This document shows, piece by piece, positions 1 to 8,624 of a stretch of 64,000 nt of DNA. Both the position numbers and the translations under genes were made by a program. The stretch covers positions 19,046-83,045 of the forward strand of contig NZ_CALFBQ010000071.1 of the NCBI RefSeq assembly GCF_937951745.1, written 5' to 3'. Every line of letters starts with the position of its first letter. The stretch's first letter is position 1. The notes under the pieces were generated by a model, which was given only the letters and a program-made list of their open reading frames with translations, was not told the origin of the DNA and did no database searches. The stretch is from an uncultured Chloroflexus sp. (lineage in GTDB: Bacteria; Chloroflexota; Chloroflexia; Chloroflexales; Chloroflexaceae).

Positions 1-2
1 GC

Positions 3-131
3 TTGCGCAGGCGGATGCGTTCGCTCTCTGAGCACGAGGTGCATCAATTGCGCGAATTGCTGCGCTCATTGTATAGCGGGTTGCTTGCGCCAGTTGAGGA
101 TGACCGCAATGGGCAAGAGGCGAACGACTAA
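3..131 (+). CDS. C-terminal fragment of a CDS entering from outside the window (unidentified)
   Basis: Open frame from the window edge ...LRRMRSLSEHEVHQLRELLRSLYSGLLAPVEDDRNGQEAND* ending at TAA 129-131. Confidence 0.45.
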   Translation: MRRRMRSLSEHEVHQLRELLRSLYSGLLAPVEDDRNGQEAND

Positions 132-141
132 GCCCTGCCAT

Positions 142-1155
142 TTATCCCACGCTGAGATAATCCCGGCCCGGTTGATAGCCCATCTCCGCTAACCAGCCAT
201 CGATCAAGTCGCGCGCGCCATGGTTGGTGACGTACACCAGCACGAATGGCCGTGGCTGGCGGTCGAGCCATTTCGGTGCATGCACCGGCGCGCCCCAAAT
301 GGTTTGGCCGATTTTGGCTGGATCAATATCGATCCATGCCGCTGGCGGAAAGCCGCGTTCGATCAGCCGGCGCGCCCGTCGGCGCGTAACTCGGCCTGCC
401 CCCCAATAAACCAGCGCCCGCCCGCTGTGTAGCCGTGGATCATTGGCTAAGAAACAAGCCCGTAATTCGTCAAAAGCGGCGCGGGCATAGCGCGGATCGG
501 TGCGCGTCGCGCGATCGGGTCGCTCGCGCCAAGCCAGCAGATTGCGCGGTAGTTTGGCCATCTGCAACCCCGCTGCATGCATCCGTAGCCACAATTCGTA
601 GTCTTCGGGCCACGGTTCATTAGTGTAACCGCCCAATCTCTGCACTGCCTCGCACCGGAACATCACCGAGGGGTGAGCAAAGGGCGACTCAACGTAGATC
701 TCAGCCGCCACCTGTTCCGGTGTAAGCACCCGATTCTGCCAACGCAGGTATTCGCGTAAACCGGCTCGCACTTCCCGCGCCGGAAAAGCCACCACCCGGC
801 TAGCAATCAGAGCGAGCTGAGGCTGCGCCATTAAGGCCTGATATTGCAGCGCCAGCCGATCTGGGTGCATCACGTCATCAGCATCCATCCGGGCAATGAT
901 CGGCGCGCGTGCTAACGCAAGACCGAGATTGAGCGCCGCCGTCAATCCGATCCGTCCGGCCTTGATCGGCACGATCCGCGCGTCACCCGCCGCCGCTGCG
1001 GCGACAATGGCCGGCGATTCGTCGTCAGAACCATCGTCAATCGCCAGCACTTCGTAGTCTGTGAAACGCTGCCGCGCCAGCGAACGCAAACAGGCCGGCA
1101 AGGTCGTTGCCGCATTGCGGATGGGCAAGATGATTGAGATACGTGGTACAGTCAT
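142..1155 (-). CDS. Family 2 glycosyltransferase
   Basis: ORF 142..1194; N-terminus ISIILPIRNAATTLPACLRSLARQ...DYEVLAIDDGSDDES and ARMDADDVMHPDRL are typical GT2 motifs; start probably the internal Met (MTVPRIS). Confidence 0.85.
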   Translation of the reverse strand: MTVPRISIILPIRNAATTLPACLRSLARQRFTDYEVLAIDDGSDDESPAIVAAAAAGDARIVPIKAGRIGLTAALNLGLALARAPIIARMDADDVMHPDRLALQYQALMAQPQLALIASRVVAFPAREVRAGLREYLRWQNRVLTPEQVAAEIYVESPFAHPSVMFRCEAVQRLGGYTNEPWPEDYELWLRMHAAGLQMAKLPRNLLAWRERPDRATRTDPRYARAAFDELRACFLANDPRLHSGRALVYWGAGRVTRRRARRLIERGFPPAAWIDIDPAKIGQTIWGAPVHAPKWLDRQPRPFVLVYVTNHGARDLIDGWLAEMGYQPGRDYLSVG

Positions 1156-1314
1156 GAATATGTAACGCAAAGGCGCAACGAGCGCCAAGGACATTGAGGA
1201 TGGTGACTAACGAGTGGAAAAACCACCCCAATCCCAACGCTTTGCGCCCTTGGCGTCCTCTGCGCCTTCGCGTTTCACCCTCTACGGCGTAGGGAGACGG
1301 ACGAACGTCCGTCT

Positions 1315-3477
1315 CTACATACCACGCTCATCGCCGGACGCCGTGCCGCTAACGCTCTCTAACAACATTTCGGCCACATCGCGCCGCTGCAACGTCTCGG
1401 CGCGACCGGTGTTCTTGGCCGCATCTTCAAACATCACCATGCAGAATGGGCAGGCAACCGCCAGCGTCTGCGGTTGCGGCGCAACGAGCTGTTCCAGCCG
1501 GATCACATTCACATTGCGCTCACCCCAGCGTTCTAGCCAGACGTTGCCGCCGCCGCCGCCGCAACACATTGCCCGCTCGCGGTTGCGCTCCGGCGCTTCG
1601 ACCAGCTCAAGGCCGGGGATGCTACTCAGCAAGCTGCGCGGATCATCGTAGATGTCGTTGTAGCGCCCGATATAGCAAGGATCGTGGTAGACTACGCGCT
1701 CTCTCACCGCTTTGGCCGGCTTGAGTTTGCCCTCGCGCACCAAGCGGGCCAAAAACTCGGTGTGATGGACGACCTCGTAATCAATGCCGGCCCGCCCGCC
1801 GAACTGCGGGTACTCGTTCTTGATACTGTTGAAGCAGTGGGCGCAGGTGGTGACGACCGTGCGGAACTTGTATTGGTGCATAGTCTCGATCGCCTGTTGG
1901 GCTTGGGCTTGAAAGAGCATCTCTTCGCCCATGCGACGGGCCGGGTCGCCAGTGCAGCACTCCTCTTCGCCGAGGATGGCGAAATCAACCCCAGCTTGTT
2001 GCAGCAGTTGCACCATGGCCCGCGCCACTTTGCGCGATCGTTCGTCATAGCTCGGCGCACAACCAACCCAATAGAGCACCTCGACCTGCTCTTTCTCGGC
2101 TAGCACTGGCACATCTAGCCCTTCCGTCCACGCGCTACGCTCGCGGGCCGGCAGCCGCCATGGGTTGCTCTGCCGCTCGATCCCTTCTAGCACCCGCTTA
2201 ACGCCTTGCGGTACCTCGCTCGCGATCATCGTCAAGTGGCGACGCATGTCAACGATGTCATCAACGTGCTCGATCATCGCCGGGCATTCATGCACGCAAG
2301 CATTGCAGGTGGTACAAGCCCACAGCTCCTCAGGTTCGATCAACGTGCCAATCAATGGCATCGTCTCGGCAGTCACGCCGTTACCATTCAATTCGGCCAG
2401 CTTACGCACCGTGCCATCTTTGAAATGGATAGGATCGCCGCGCTGCAAGTCGGCTAGCTTGGTGATGATGTACTTCGGCGAGAGCAACGCACCGCTGGCA
2501 TGAGCCGGGCAGACACTCTGGCAGCGACCGCAACGCATACAGGCATCAAGATCCATCCGCCGCTTCCACGTCAGATCGGCCAGCGTCGTCACACCTAGAC
2601 GCGGCTCGTCTTTCTCGATCTCAGCCTCAAGGTTGGGGATCGGATCGAGCGCGCCTTTTGGTTGCAAGTCGCGGAAGAGTGTATTCAGCGGCGTGTAGAT
2701 AATATGGCGGAACTTGCTGAACGGCAGCGAGGCCATGAATAGGCCGGTCGCGGCAGCGTGGGTATACCAAAGCACCGGATGGATGGCGAGCGCCACCGGA
2801 CTACCGTCACCGAGGCCGATTGCGCGGAAGATGGTGGCTAGCGCAAAGCCAACATACGCCAGCTTGGCCCACTCTTGCTCGTAAACCGGCACACCGCCGA
2901 TAGTCTGGTTCGCGATCCGCAACCCCTCGATGAGAAAGCCGCCAATCCCCAAAAACAACAGCACCCCCAACACCCAACTATCGGTGCGCCGGTTATCGAG
3001 CCGGTCAGGCTTGGTGCGGTAGCGCCGCCACGTTGCCCACAGCAAACCGGCGACGAAGGCTAAACCGAGCGTATCGAGGATGAACTCATACGCCTTGTAG
3101 AAATCGCCGACCAAAATCTTGCCGGCCTGCTCACCCATCAGCGGAATGGTAAAATCTTCTTCGACCGCAATAATATCGGTGCCGATGAACAGAGTGAGAA
3201 AGCCAAAGAAGATCAAAGCGTGCATCACGCCGGCCCGGCGGTCGCGCAGCACCTTCTTTTGACCAAGACTCTGGCGGGTAAACTCAAGCAAGCGGGTGAT
3301 CGGATTGCCGATCCGGTTGGCGGGCCGTCCGCGTCGCCAACGGGCGATATCGCGCAGGATGCCCCATGCCATCACCGCAGTGGTAATCAGAACCGTCAAG
3401 TAGAGGAACGTTGCGCCAATCGTATGGTCAATGTTCCAATAGATCTCGCGGATCGCGATAATCTGCTCTTGCTCCAT
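1315..3477 (-). CDS. Membrane-anchored Fe-S oxidoreductase (NarI/HdrE-like N-terminus fused to HdrD-like 4Fe-4S + CCG domains)
   Basis: CMRCGRCQSVCP and CTTCNACVHECP ferredoxin motifs, EECCTGDPARR and MCCGGGGG cysteine-rich motifs, multiple N-terminal TM segments. Confidence 0.85.
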   Translation of the reverse strand: MEQEQIIAIREIYWNIDHTIGATFLYLTVLITTAVMAWGILRDIARWRRGRPANRIGNPITRLLEFTRQSLGQKKVLRDRRAGVMHALIFFGFLTLFIGTDIIAVEEDFTIPLMGEQAGKILVGDFYKAYEFILDTLGLAFVAGLLWATWRRYRTKPDRLDNRRTDSWVLGVLLFLGIGGFLIEGLRIANQTIGGVPVYEQEWAKLAYVGFALATIFRAIGLGDGSPVALAIHPVLWYTHAAATGLFMASLPFSKFRHIIYTPLNTLFRDLQPKGALDPIPNLEAEIEKDEPRLGVTTLADLTWKRRMDLDACMRCGRCQSVCPAHASGALLSPKYIITKLADLQRGDPIHFKDGTVRKLAELNGNGVTAETMPLIGTLIEPEELWACTTCNACVHECPAMIEHVDDIVDMRRHLTMIASEVPQGVKRVLEGIERQSNPWRLPARERSAWTEGLDVPVLAEKEQVEVLYWVGCAPSYDERSRKVARAMVQLLQQAGVDFAILGEEECCTGDPARRMGEEMLFQAQAQQAIETMHQYKFRTVVTTCAHCFNSIKNEYPQFGGRAGIDYEVVHHTEFLARLVREGKLKPAKAVRERVVYHDPCYIGRYNDIYDDPRSLLSSIPGLELVEAPERNRERAMCCGGGGGNVWLERWGERNVNVIRLEQLVAPQPQTLAVACPFCMVMFEDAAKNTGRAETLQRRDVAEMLLESVSGTASGDERGM

Positions 3478-3518
3478 TGCCTTTCTCCGCACAAATGCCG
3501 GCGCCCGGAACTGGGCCG

Positions 3519-3547
3519 ATCATAGCATTCGTGCTGCAAAGCGTCAA
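3519..3547 (-). promoter_or_regulatory. Putative sigma70 promoter of the Fe-S oxidoreductase
   Basis: On the minus strand TTGACG (3542-3547), 17-bp spacer, TATGAT (3519-3524). Confidence 0.5.
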
Positions 3548-3609
3548 TGCGACAAGGATGGCATACGACATCACGCTCGAAACGCCGCCAGTACCGGCAC
3601 CCTTCTGCA

Positions 3610-4644
3610 TCACTCGGCAAAGGCCACCAACGCCCCCCGCACCACGACATTGACCCGTGTGCCCACTGGCACATCGTGCCACGGGGCCAGACGCGCTGTG
3701 ATCATAGCACCGTCGCTCAGGCGCACCTCGTATCGCACATCGGCACCGAAATAGTTACGCTCGACGATCTGGTGCGGCGATTCGTCATCGACCTCTAATT
3801 CGATCGCTTCGGGCCGGATCATTACGCTGACCAAGCCATGGTGCGGGGTCAGCAACGGCAGGCGCCCGATCACGCTCTGCGCAACCAGACCGTGCGCTTC
3901 CGCTGGAATAAAATTAGCAGCACCGACAAACGAAGCGACGGCGCGATTGGTCGGACGCTCATACAGGTCACGCGGCGGTGCAACCTGCACAATCCTCCCG
4001 TTGATCATGACCCCGACCAGATCGGCAATGCTGAGTGCCTCTTCCTGATCGTGAGTGACGAAGAGAGCCGTCGCGCCTTCGCGGCGCAGAATCTGGCGTA
4101 CTTCATTGCGCACCGCCATACGCAATCCGGCGTCGAGGTTCGAGAAGGGTTCATCGAGCAAGATCAAGGTCGGACGGGGAGCCAAGGCGCGTGCCAGTGC
4201 CACTCGTTGCTGCTGCCCGCCCGACAATTCGTGCGGCATGCGCCGGCCAGCATCAGCCAACCCCACCAACGTCAGCAACTCATGCACCCGCGTCTCGCGT
4301 TCAGGACTACGCGGCAAGCCGTAGGCCACGTTTTGCGCCACGCTGAGATGGGGAAAGAGGGCGTAATCTTGAAACACCATCCCCACTCGACGCTGTTCGG
4401 GAGGGATGCCAGCCCCGCATGGCCCCACCACCGTGCGCCCGCCGATCATAATGACACCGCTATCGGGCTGCTCGAAACCGGCAATCAGGCGCAGCAACGT
4501 GGTCTTGCCGCAGCCCGATGGGCCGAGCAGGGCCATAAACTTGCCGGCAGCCAGCTCGAGACTGACTTCATTGACCGCCGTGAGCGATCCGTAATGGCGG
4601 CTCAGGCGTTGAATGGAGAGCGCGGTTGTTTCGATTGAGATCAT
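3610..4644 (-). CDS. ABC transporter ATP-binding protein (spermidine/putrescine or Fe3+ importer type)
   Basis: Walker A GPSGCGKTT, signature LSGGQQQRVALARAL, Walker B LILLDEPFSNLD, C-terminal TOBE-like region. Confidence 0.88.
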   Translation of the reverse strand: MISIETTALSIQRLSRHYGSLTAVNEVSLELAAGKFMALLGPSGCGKTTLLRLIAGFEQPDSGVIMIGGRTVVGPCGAGIPPEQRRVGMVFQDYALFPHLSVAQNVAYGLPRSPERETRVHELLTLVGLADAGRRMPHELSGGQQQRVALARALAPRPTLILLDEPFSNLDAGLRMAVRNEVRQILRREGATALFVTHDQEEALSIADLVGVMINGRIVQVAPPRDLYERPTNRAVASFVGAANFIPAEAHGLVAQSVIGRLPLLTPHHGLVSVMIRPEAIELEVDDESPHQIVERNYFGADVRYEVRLSDGAMITARLAPWHDVPVGTRVNVVVRGALVAFAE

Positions 4645-4648
4645 GGTT

Positions 4649-4720
4649 TACGGATGGCGTAGAGGGCAGAGCGGCGCTCGGCCCGCACAATACGGATAGC
4701 GTAGAAGGCAGAGCGGCGCG
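4649..4720. repeat. Imperfect direct repeat, 2 x 30 bp, 42-bp period
   Basis: tacggatggcgtagagggcagagcggcgct (4649-4678) and tacggatagcgtagaaggcagagcggcgcg (4691-4720). Confidence 0.75.
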
Positions 4721-4867
4721 CTGCCTGTACCGGTCTTTCGATTCGGATTGTAACATACCCGTGAAAGTTGTTACCCATTTACTTCGCACAATACAGGCGC
4801 ATGGTATAGTTGAAGATAGAGAGCAGCGAAGGCGCTGCTCGTGACGAGGCGTCAGGGAGGTAGCGTT

Positions 4868-5515
4868 ATGTTTGTTGGCGAGCGGATGTCGCATCCCCCG
4901 ATTACGGTAACTCCAGAAACGTCGATCCACGATGCAATGCACTTGATGCGTACCGAACATATCCGGCGCGCGCCGGTGGTTTCCCACGGTCGTCTGGTCG
5001 GTATTGTCTCGCTGAAAGACCTGATCAACGCCTCGCCTTCGCCAGCAACGACGCTGAGCGTGTGGGAATTGAACTACTTGCTAAGCAAGCTGACGGTTGA
5101 CCGCGTGATGACCCGCGATGTCTATACGGTTTCGGTTGACACGCCGATCGAGGAAGCGGCGCGAATTATGGCCGACCGACGGGTAGGCGGGTTGCCGGTC
5201 ATGCGCGGGAATGAGCTGGTCGGTATTATTACCGAGACCGATCTATTTAAGATCTTTCTTGAGCTCATGGGCGCACGCAGCCCCGGCATCCGGGTGACGG
5301 TGAGCATGGCCGATGAACCGGGATCGCTCGCCAAACTCACGGCAGCGATTGCCAATAGCGGCGGGAATATCATTGCGCTTGGCACCTTCGCCGGCGAGAC
5401 GGCGGCTATGTCGGAAGTGACCTTTAAGGTCAGCGGAATGGCGATCGATCAGGTGCGCGAGGTGATTACGCCAGTGGTGGCGAAAGTGATAGATGTGCGC
5501 GAGACGCATCCATAA
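4868..5515 (+). CDS. CBS-domain pair protein with C-terminal ACT-like domain (AcuB-like)
   Basis: ATG 4868 after gggaggtagcgtt; MSHPPITVTPETSIHDAMHLMRTEHIRRAPVV and VMTRDVYTVSVDTPIEEAARIMADRRVGGLPVM. Confidence 0.85.
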   Translation: MFVGERMSHPPITVTPETSIHDAMHLMRTEHIRRAPVVSHGRLVGIVSLKDLINASPSPATTLSVWELNYLLSKLTVDRVMTRDVYTVSVDTPIEEAARIMADRRVGGLPVMRGNELVGIITETDLFKIFLELMGARSPGIRVTVSMADEPGSLAKLTAAIANSGGNIIALGTFAGETAAMSEVTFKVSGMAIDQVREVITPVVAKVIDVRETHP

Positions 5516-5521
5516 TAGCAG

Positions 5522-5557
5522 CGCGGTAGGCACAACGTCTGCGTTGCCCCTACCGCG
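5522..5557. terminator. Palindrome between convergent genes, probable bidirectional terminator
   Basis: cgcggtagg (5522-5530) / cctaccgcg (5549-5557) with inner caacg/cgttg; contains the stop codon of the minus-strand amidase. Confidence 0.5.
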
Positions 5558-8429
5558 TGACCCACGGCAACATTGCACGGTAAATCGTCATCGCGCTATC
5601 GACCCGCAATGGCAACGAGAGGATTTCGCTCTCGTTGCCGTTGGTATCAATGGCCTGATAGCGCAAGCGGTATTCGCCATCGGCCAGCGCCTCGATCTCG
5701 ATCACGTTATCAGTCGTGGTAATCCACGTTTCGCCATCCCACGAGTAGCGTAGCCGCGCGCTGCCGCCGCCTAAATCAGATGCACTTAGCCGTAGACCGG
5801 TGAGTGTGCGGAAATGTGATCCAACCCCCTCACCTTGGGCCAACCCATCACGCACAAGCTCAAAATCGTCAGCCCCCGGCGCTTTGACCCGGTAGCCAAC
5901 CGCTGCTCCGCCCTCCAACTCAAAATATTTGATCGCAAGCGTATGCAACCCGGCAGTGAGCGAGATAGTGCCGGTCACCGTCGTAAAGGGATGAATACCA
6001 GCATTTGCGACAACCAGTTGCTCGTTGACCCACAGCCATGCCCCGTCGTCGCTGCTCAGCTCGAAGGTATATTCACCGCTCACCGGCGCGACAAAGGTGC
6101 GAGTCTGTTCGATCAGAAAGTGGTTGCTCAGGCCGGGCAACGGCCCGCCGCCACCCCAATCGCGCAACTCGCCATACCAGACGAAACTGCCGAGCAGTGC
6201 GCCACGCCGGATGCTGAGCGGGTTTTGCGTGCGGGCAAGCAGCCGTTCCGGGGTGTTGGCCAATTCGTACACCATCGCCAGCGGTTGCAAGCTCTCATTA
6301 TAGCGGGCCGGCTGCGGCGGCTGCCGTTCCGGCGTGATCGTAATCTGCTGCTCAGCTTGTGCCGTGGTCACGTAGGCCACATACTCTTGGATCGCGCCAG
6401 CCCGCAGCGTCACCGTCCCCGGAGCCCGGAACCGCACATAGCCGACAATGGTCTGGGTTTGGCCGGGGTCAAGCCGCCCGCTGATCCCCCATCGCCACGG
6501 GTAGCCACCGGTTGCGCCGGCGCAGCTTACCTCGCGATCTACCGGCCCCAACATCACCCGGAAGGACCCAGCTTCTTTGGGAAAGGTTGGGTAACTCTGA
6601 TTAGGCGCGCCAAGGAAGCATTCGCCTTCATCGTAGACGTACCCTTCGCGCTCGAACGTGCCGGCGCTGAGATCAAACACACTTCCCCCCAGTGGATCTT
6701 GGCCATAGATCGGTGCTGCGCCGGCATTGCGCACGGTAAAGCGCACCGGCAATACCTCGCCAGCGGCAATGGTTGTGGCGCCATACTCCACCGCTACTAG
6801 TTCAAGGCGCTGGTTAGCGGTATCAATCGGCTGCCATTGCATGGCATCAAACAGCACGGCCCGCCGGTCGCTTAACGGTTCGCCAGTCAGATCCGAAAGA
6901 GATATGCTCGCAGTGCTGCCGGCAAAGTTATACACCCCGAGCTCGACCCAACCTTGCTGAGTCGCTTGGTCAACCACCCGTTCGACCACCCCGTTGGCAG
7001 TCGTGATCCGGTAGCGCGCTTGCCGGCTGGGATTGAGATTGGCGCAATTGGCCGGAATATGCACCAGTACCCGATAGACGCCGGAGGCCGGCAGATTGGG
7101 TCGCCACGTTGCCCAGTTGGCACTTGCGGATGGTTGATTGGTGGCGTAGGTATAGAGCGCGCTGCCGCCATAGCCGCAGGCGCTCTGATACCACGTAGCG
7201 TTGCTGCGCGTAAAGCCGCTCTCGTGTTCTTCGATCACCAGATCGCCGTTGTCGGGTTGGCTTTCGCCGGCAAGCCGGGCCTGCACCCGCTGGCGAACCA
7301 GCGGCAACAGGTTAAACAACCGGTCGCCGGGGCAGGTAGTGTAGCCGTTAGGGGTAACCTGCCGGTGGCCGCTGATATGGTCAATCACGGCGCCGGGATT
7401 GAAGGGAGCACAGTAGCGCGAGATCGAGCAGCCGTAGTAGAAGCTGCGCCCCATCGGATCGATCCGCTTTTGATCTGCTTTCCACGCCAGTAGCGCCACG
7501 AGCGAGTCAATCGCAGCCGCGGTTGGCTCAACCGTGCTATAGTTACCGATCAGCGAGACCCCCATTGAACCGTAATTGGCCGTATCGTGAAAGCCAACCA
7601 CATCATCGCCGCCAGCCCGCCCTTCGTAGATCACGCCATCGGGGTCGATCAGATAGTTATAGCCGATGTCGCCCCAACCACGGGTATACGTATGGAACGA
7701 CCAGATCGAACGCACCACATCAACCCACGTCTGGCCTTCGGCCAAGGTATTTGAGCCAGCAGTATGGTGAACCACCAAATGGCGCACCGGGTAATAGGCT
7801 GGCGGTGCTTGCGGGCTGGTCTGGCCGTGCGGATTGCCCCATGCCGTGCGGCTCACTACCGGCGGGCGCGAGACGGCGGCGACTTCCGCGGATGGCGTTG
7901 CCACCGGAACCGCCGGGCCAAACCGGCTATCGACCGTGTTGACCGCAACCGAGCGAAACGCGGCAGGATCATTAGTTTCAACCCGCACCTGATACCAGTT
8001 CCGATCTTCACCGGCATAGACAATCTCGCTCCAGTGCAGATCATCGCCATCACCAGCCTGCCAGAGTTCCTCATCCTCGGCCACAATGGCCCAATCACTC
8101 CACATCACACCATCGCTGCTCACCCGTACCATCACGACCGGCGCACTAGCCGGATCAGCCGTCCAGTTCAGCAGCAAATGGGTAAACGGGCGCGGCGCGG
8201 GAGTCGGCGCAGTTTGATACCCGCTAGCGGTTGCCAACAGAGGCAGAGCGGCTGCCGGTGCGGTCGTCATATCGGTGGCAAAGAGCTGCGTATCGGGCCG
8301 GCCATCGGCATTGGCAGCCGGGGCTGCCGGCACCGGCGTTAACGGCAGAAGCAGCGCCCAGAGGAGGCCGATGGAGAGGAGAAGACGAATGCCCGTAATC
8401 ATCGTACACCTCGGCGAATAGGTTTTCAT
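5550..8429 (-). CDS. Secreted N-acetylmuramoyl-L-alanine amidase (PGRP/amidase_2 domain) with C-terminal PA14-like domain
   Basis: Signal-like N-terminus; VVSRTAWG...RHLVVHHTAGSNT...GYNYLIDPDGVIYEGR...GHRQVTPNGYTTCPGD; ...YTFELSSDDGAWLWVNEQLV... PA14-like. Confidence 0.83.
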   Translation of the reverse strand: MKTYSPRCTMITGIRLLLSIGLLWALLLPLTPVPAAPAANADGRPDTQLFATDMTTAPAAALPLLATASGYQTAPTPAPRPFTHLLLNWTADPASAPVVMVRVSSDGVMWSDWAIVAEDEELWQAGDGDDLHWSEIVYAGEDRNWYQVRVETNDPAAFRSVAVNTVDSRFGPAVPVATPSAEVAAVSRPPVVSRTAWGNPHGQTSPQAPPAYYPVRHLVVHHTAGSNTLAEGQTWVDVVRSIWSFHTYTRGWGDIGYNYLIDPDGVIYEGRAGGDDVVGFHDTANYGSMGVSLIGNYSTVEPTAAAIDSLVALLAWKADQKRIDPMGRSFYYGCSISRYCAPFNPGAVIDHISGHRQVTPNGYTTCPGDRLFNLLPLVRQRVQARLAGESQPDNGDLVIEEHESGFTRSNATWYQSACGYGGSALYTYATNQPSASANWATWRPNLPASGVYRVLVHIPANCANLNPSRQARYRITTANGVVERVVDQATQQGWVELGVYNFAGSTASISLSDLTGEPLSDRRAVLFDAMQWQPIDTANQRLELVAVEYGATTIAAGEVLPVRFTVRNAGAAPIYGQDPLGGSVFDLSAGTFEREGYVYDEGECFLGAPNQSYPTFPKEAGSFRVMLGPVDREVSCAGATGGYPWRWGISGRLDPGQTQTIVGYVRFRAPGTVTLRAGAIQEYVAYVTTAQAEQQITITPERQPPQPARYNESLQPLAMVYELANTPERLLARTQNPLSIRRGALLGSFVWYGELRDWGGGGPLPGLSNHFLIEQTRTFVAPVSGEYTFELSSDDGAWLWVNEQLVVANAGIHPFTTVTGTISLTAGLHTLAIKYFELEGGAAVGYRVKAPGADDFELVRDGLAQGEGVGSHFRTLTGLRLSASDLGGGSARLRYSWDGETWITTTDNVIEIEALADGEYRLRYQAIDTNGNESEILSLPLRVDSAMTIYRAMLPWVTR

Positions 8430-8624
8430 CTGCCCTCATTCTAACGATAGCTCGTCGTAAAAGCGAGAGGCTGGGGTGACGAATCGATGACAGCCACCCT
8501 GTAAGCCATCCGTCATCTGCACCCGATTGCTGATTGGGGAAACTTCTGTTACCATACACAAAGGTTTAATTAACCAGTCAACCAAACCGTGCTCTGAGCT
8601 TCATCGCCATATTTGCCAGCGTTT

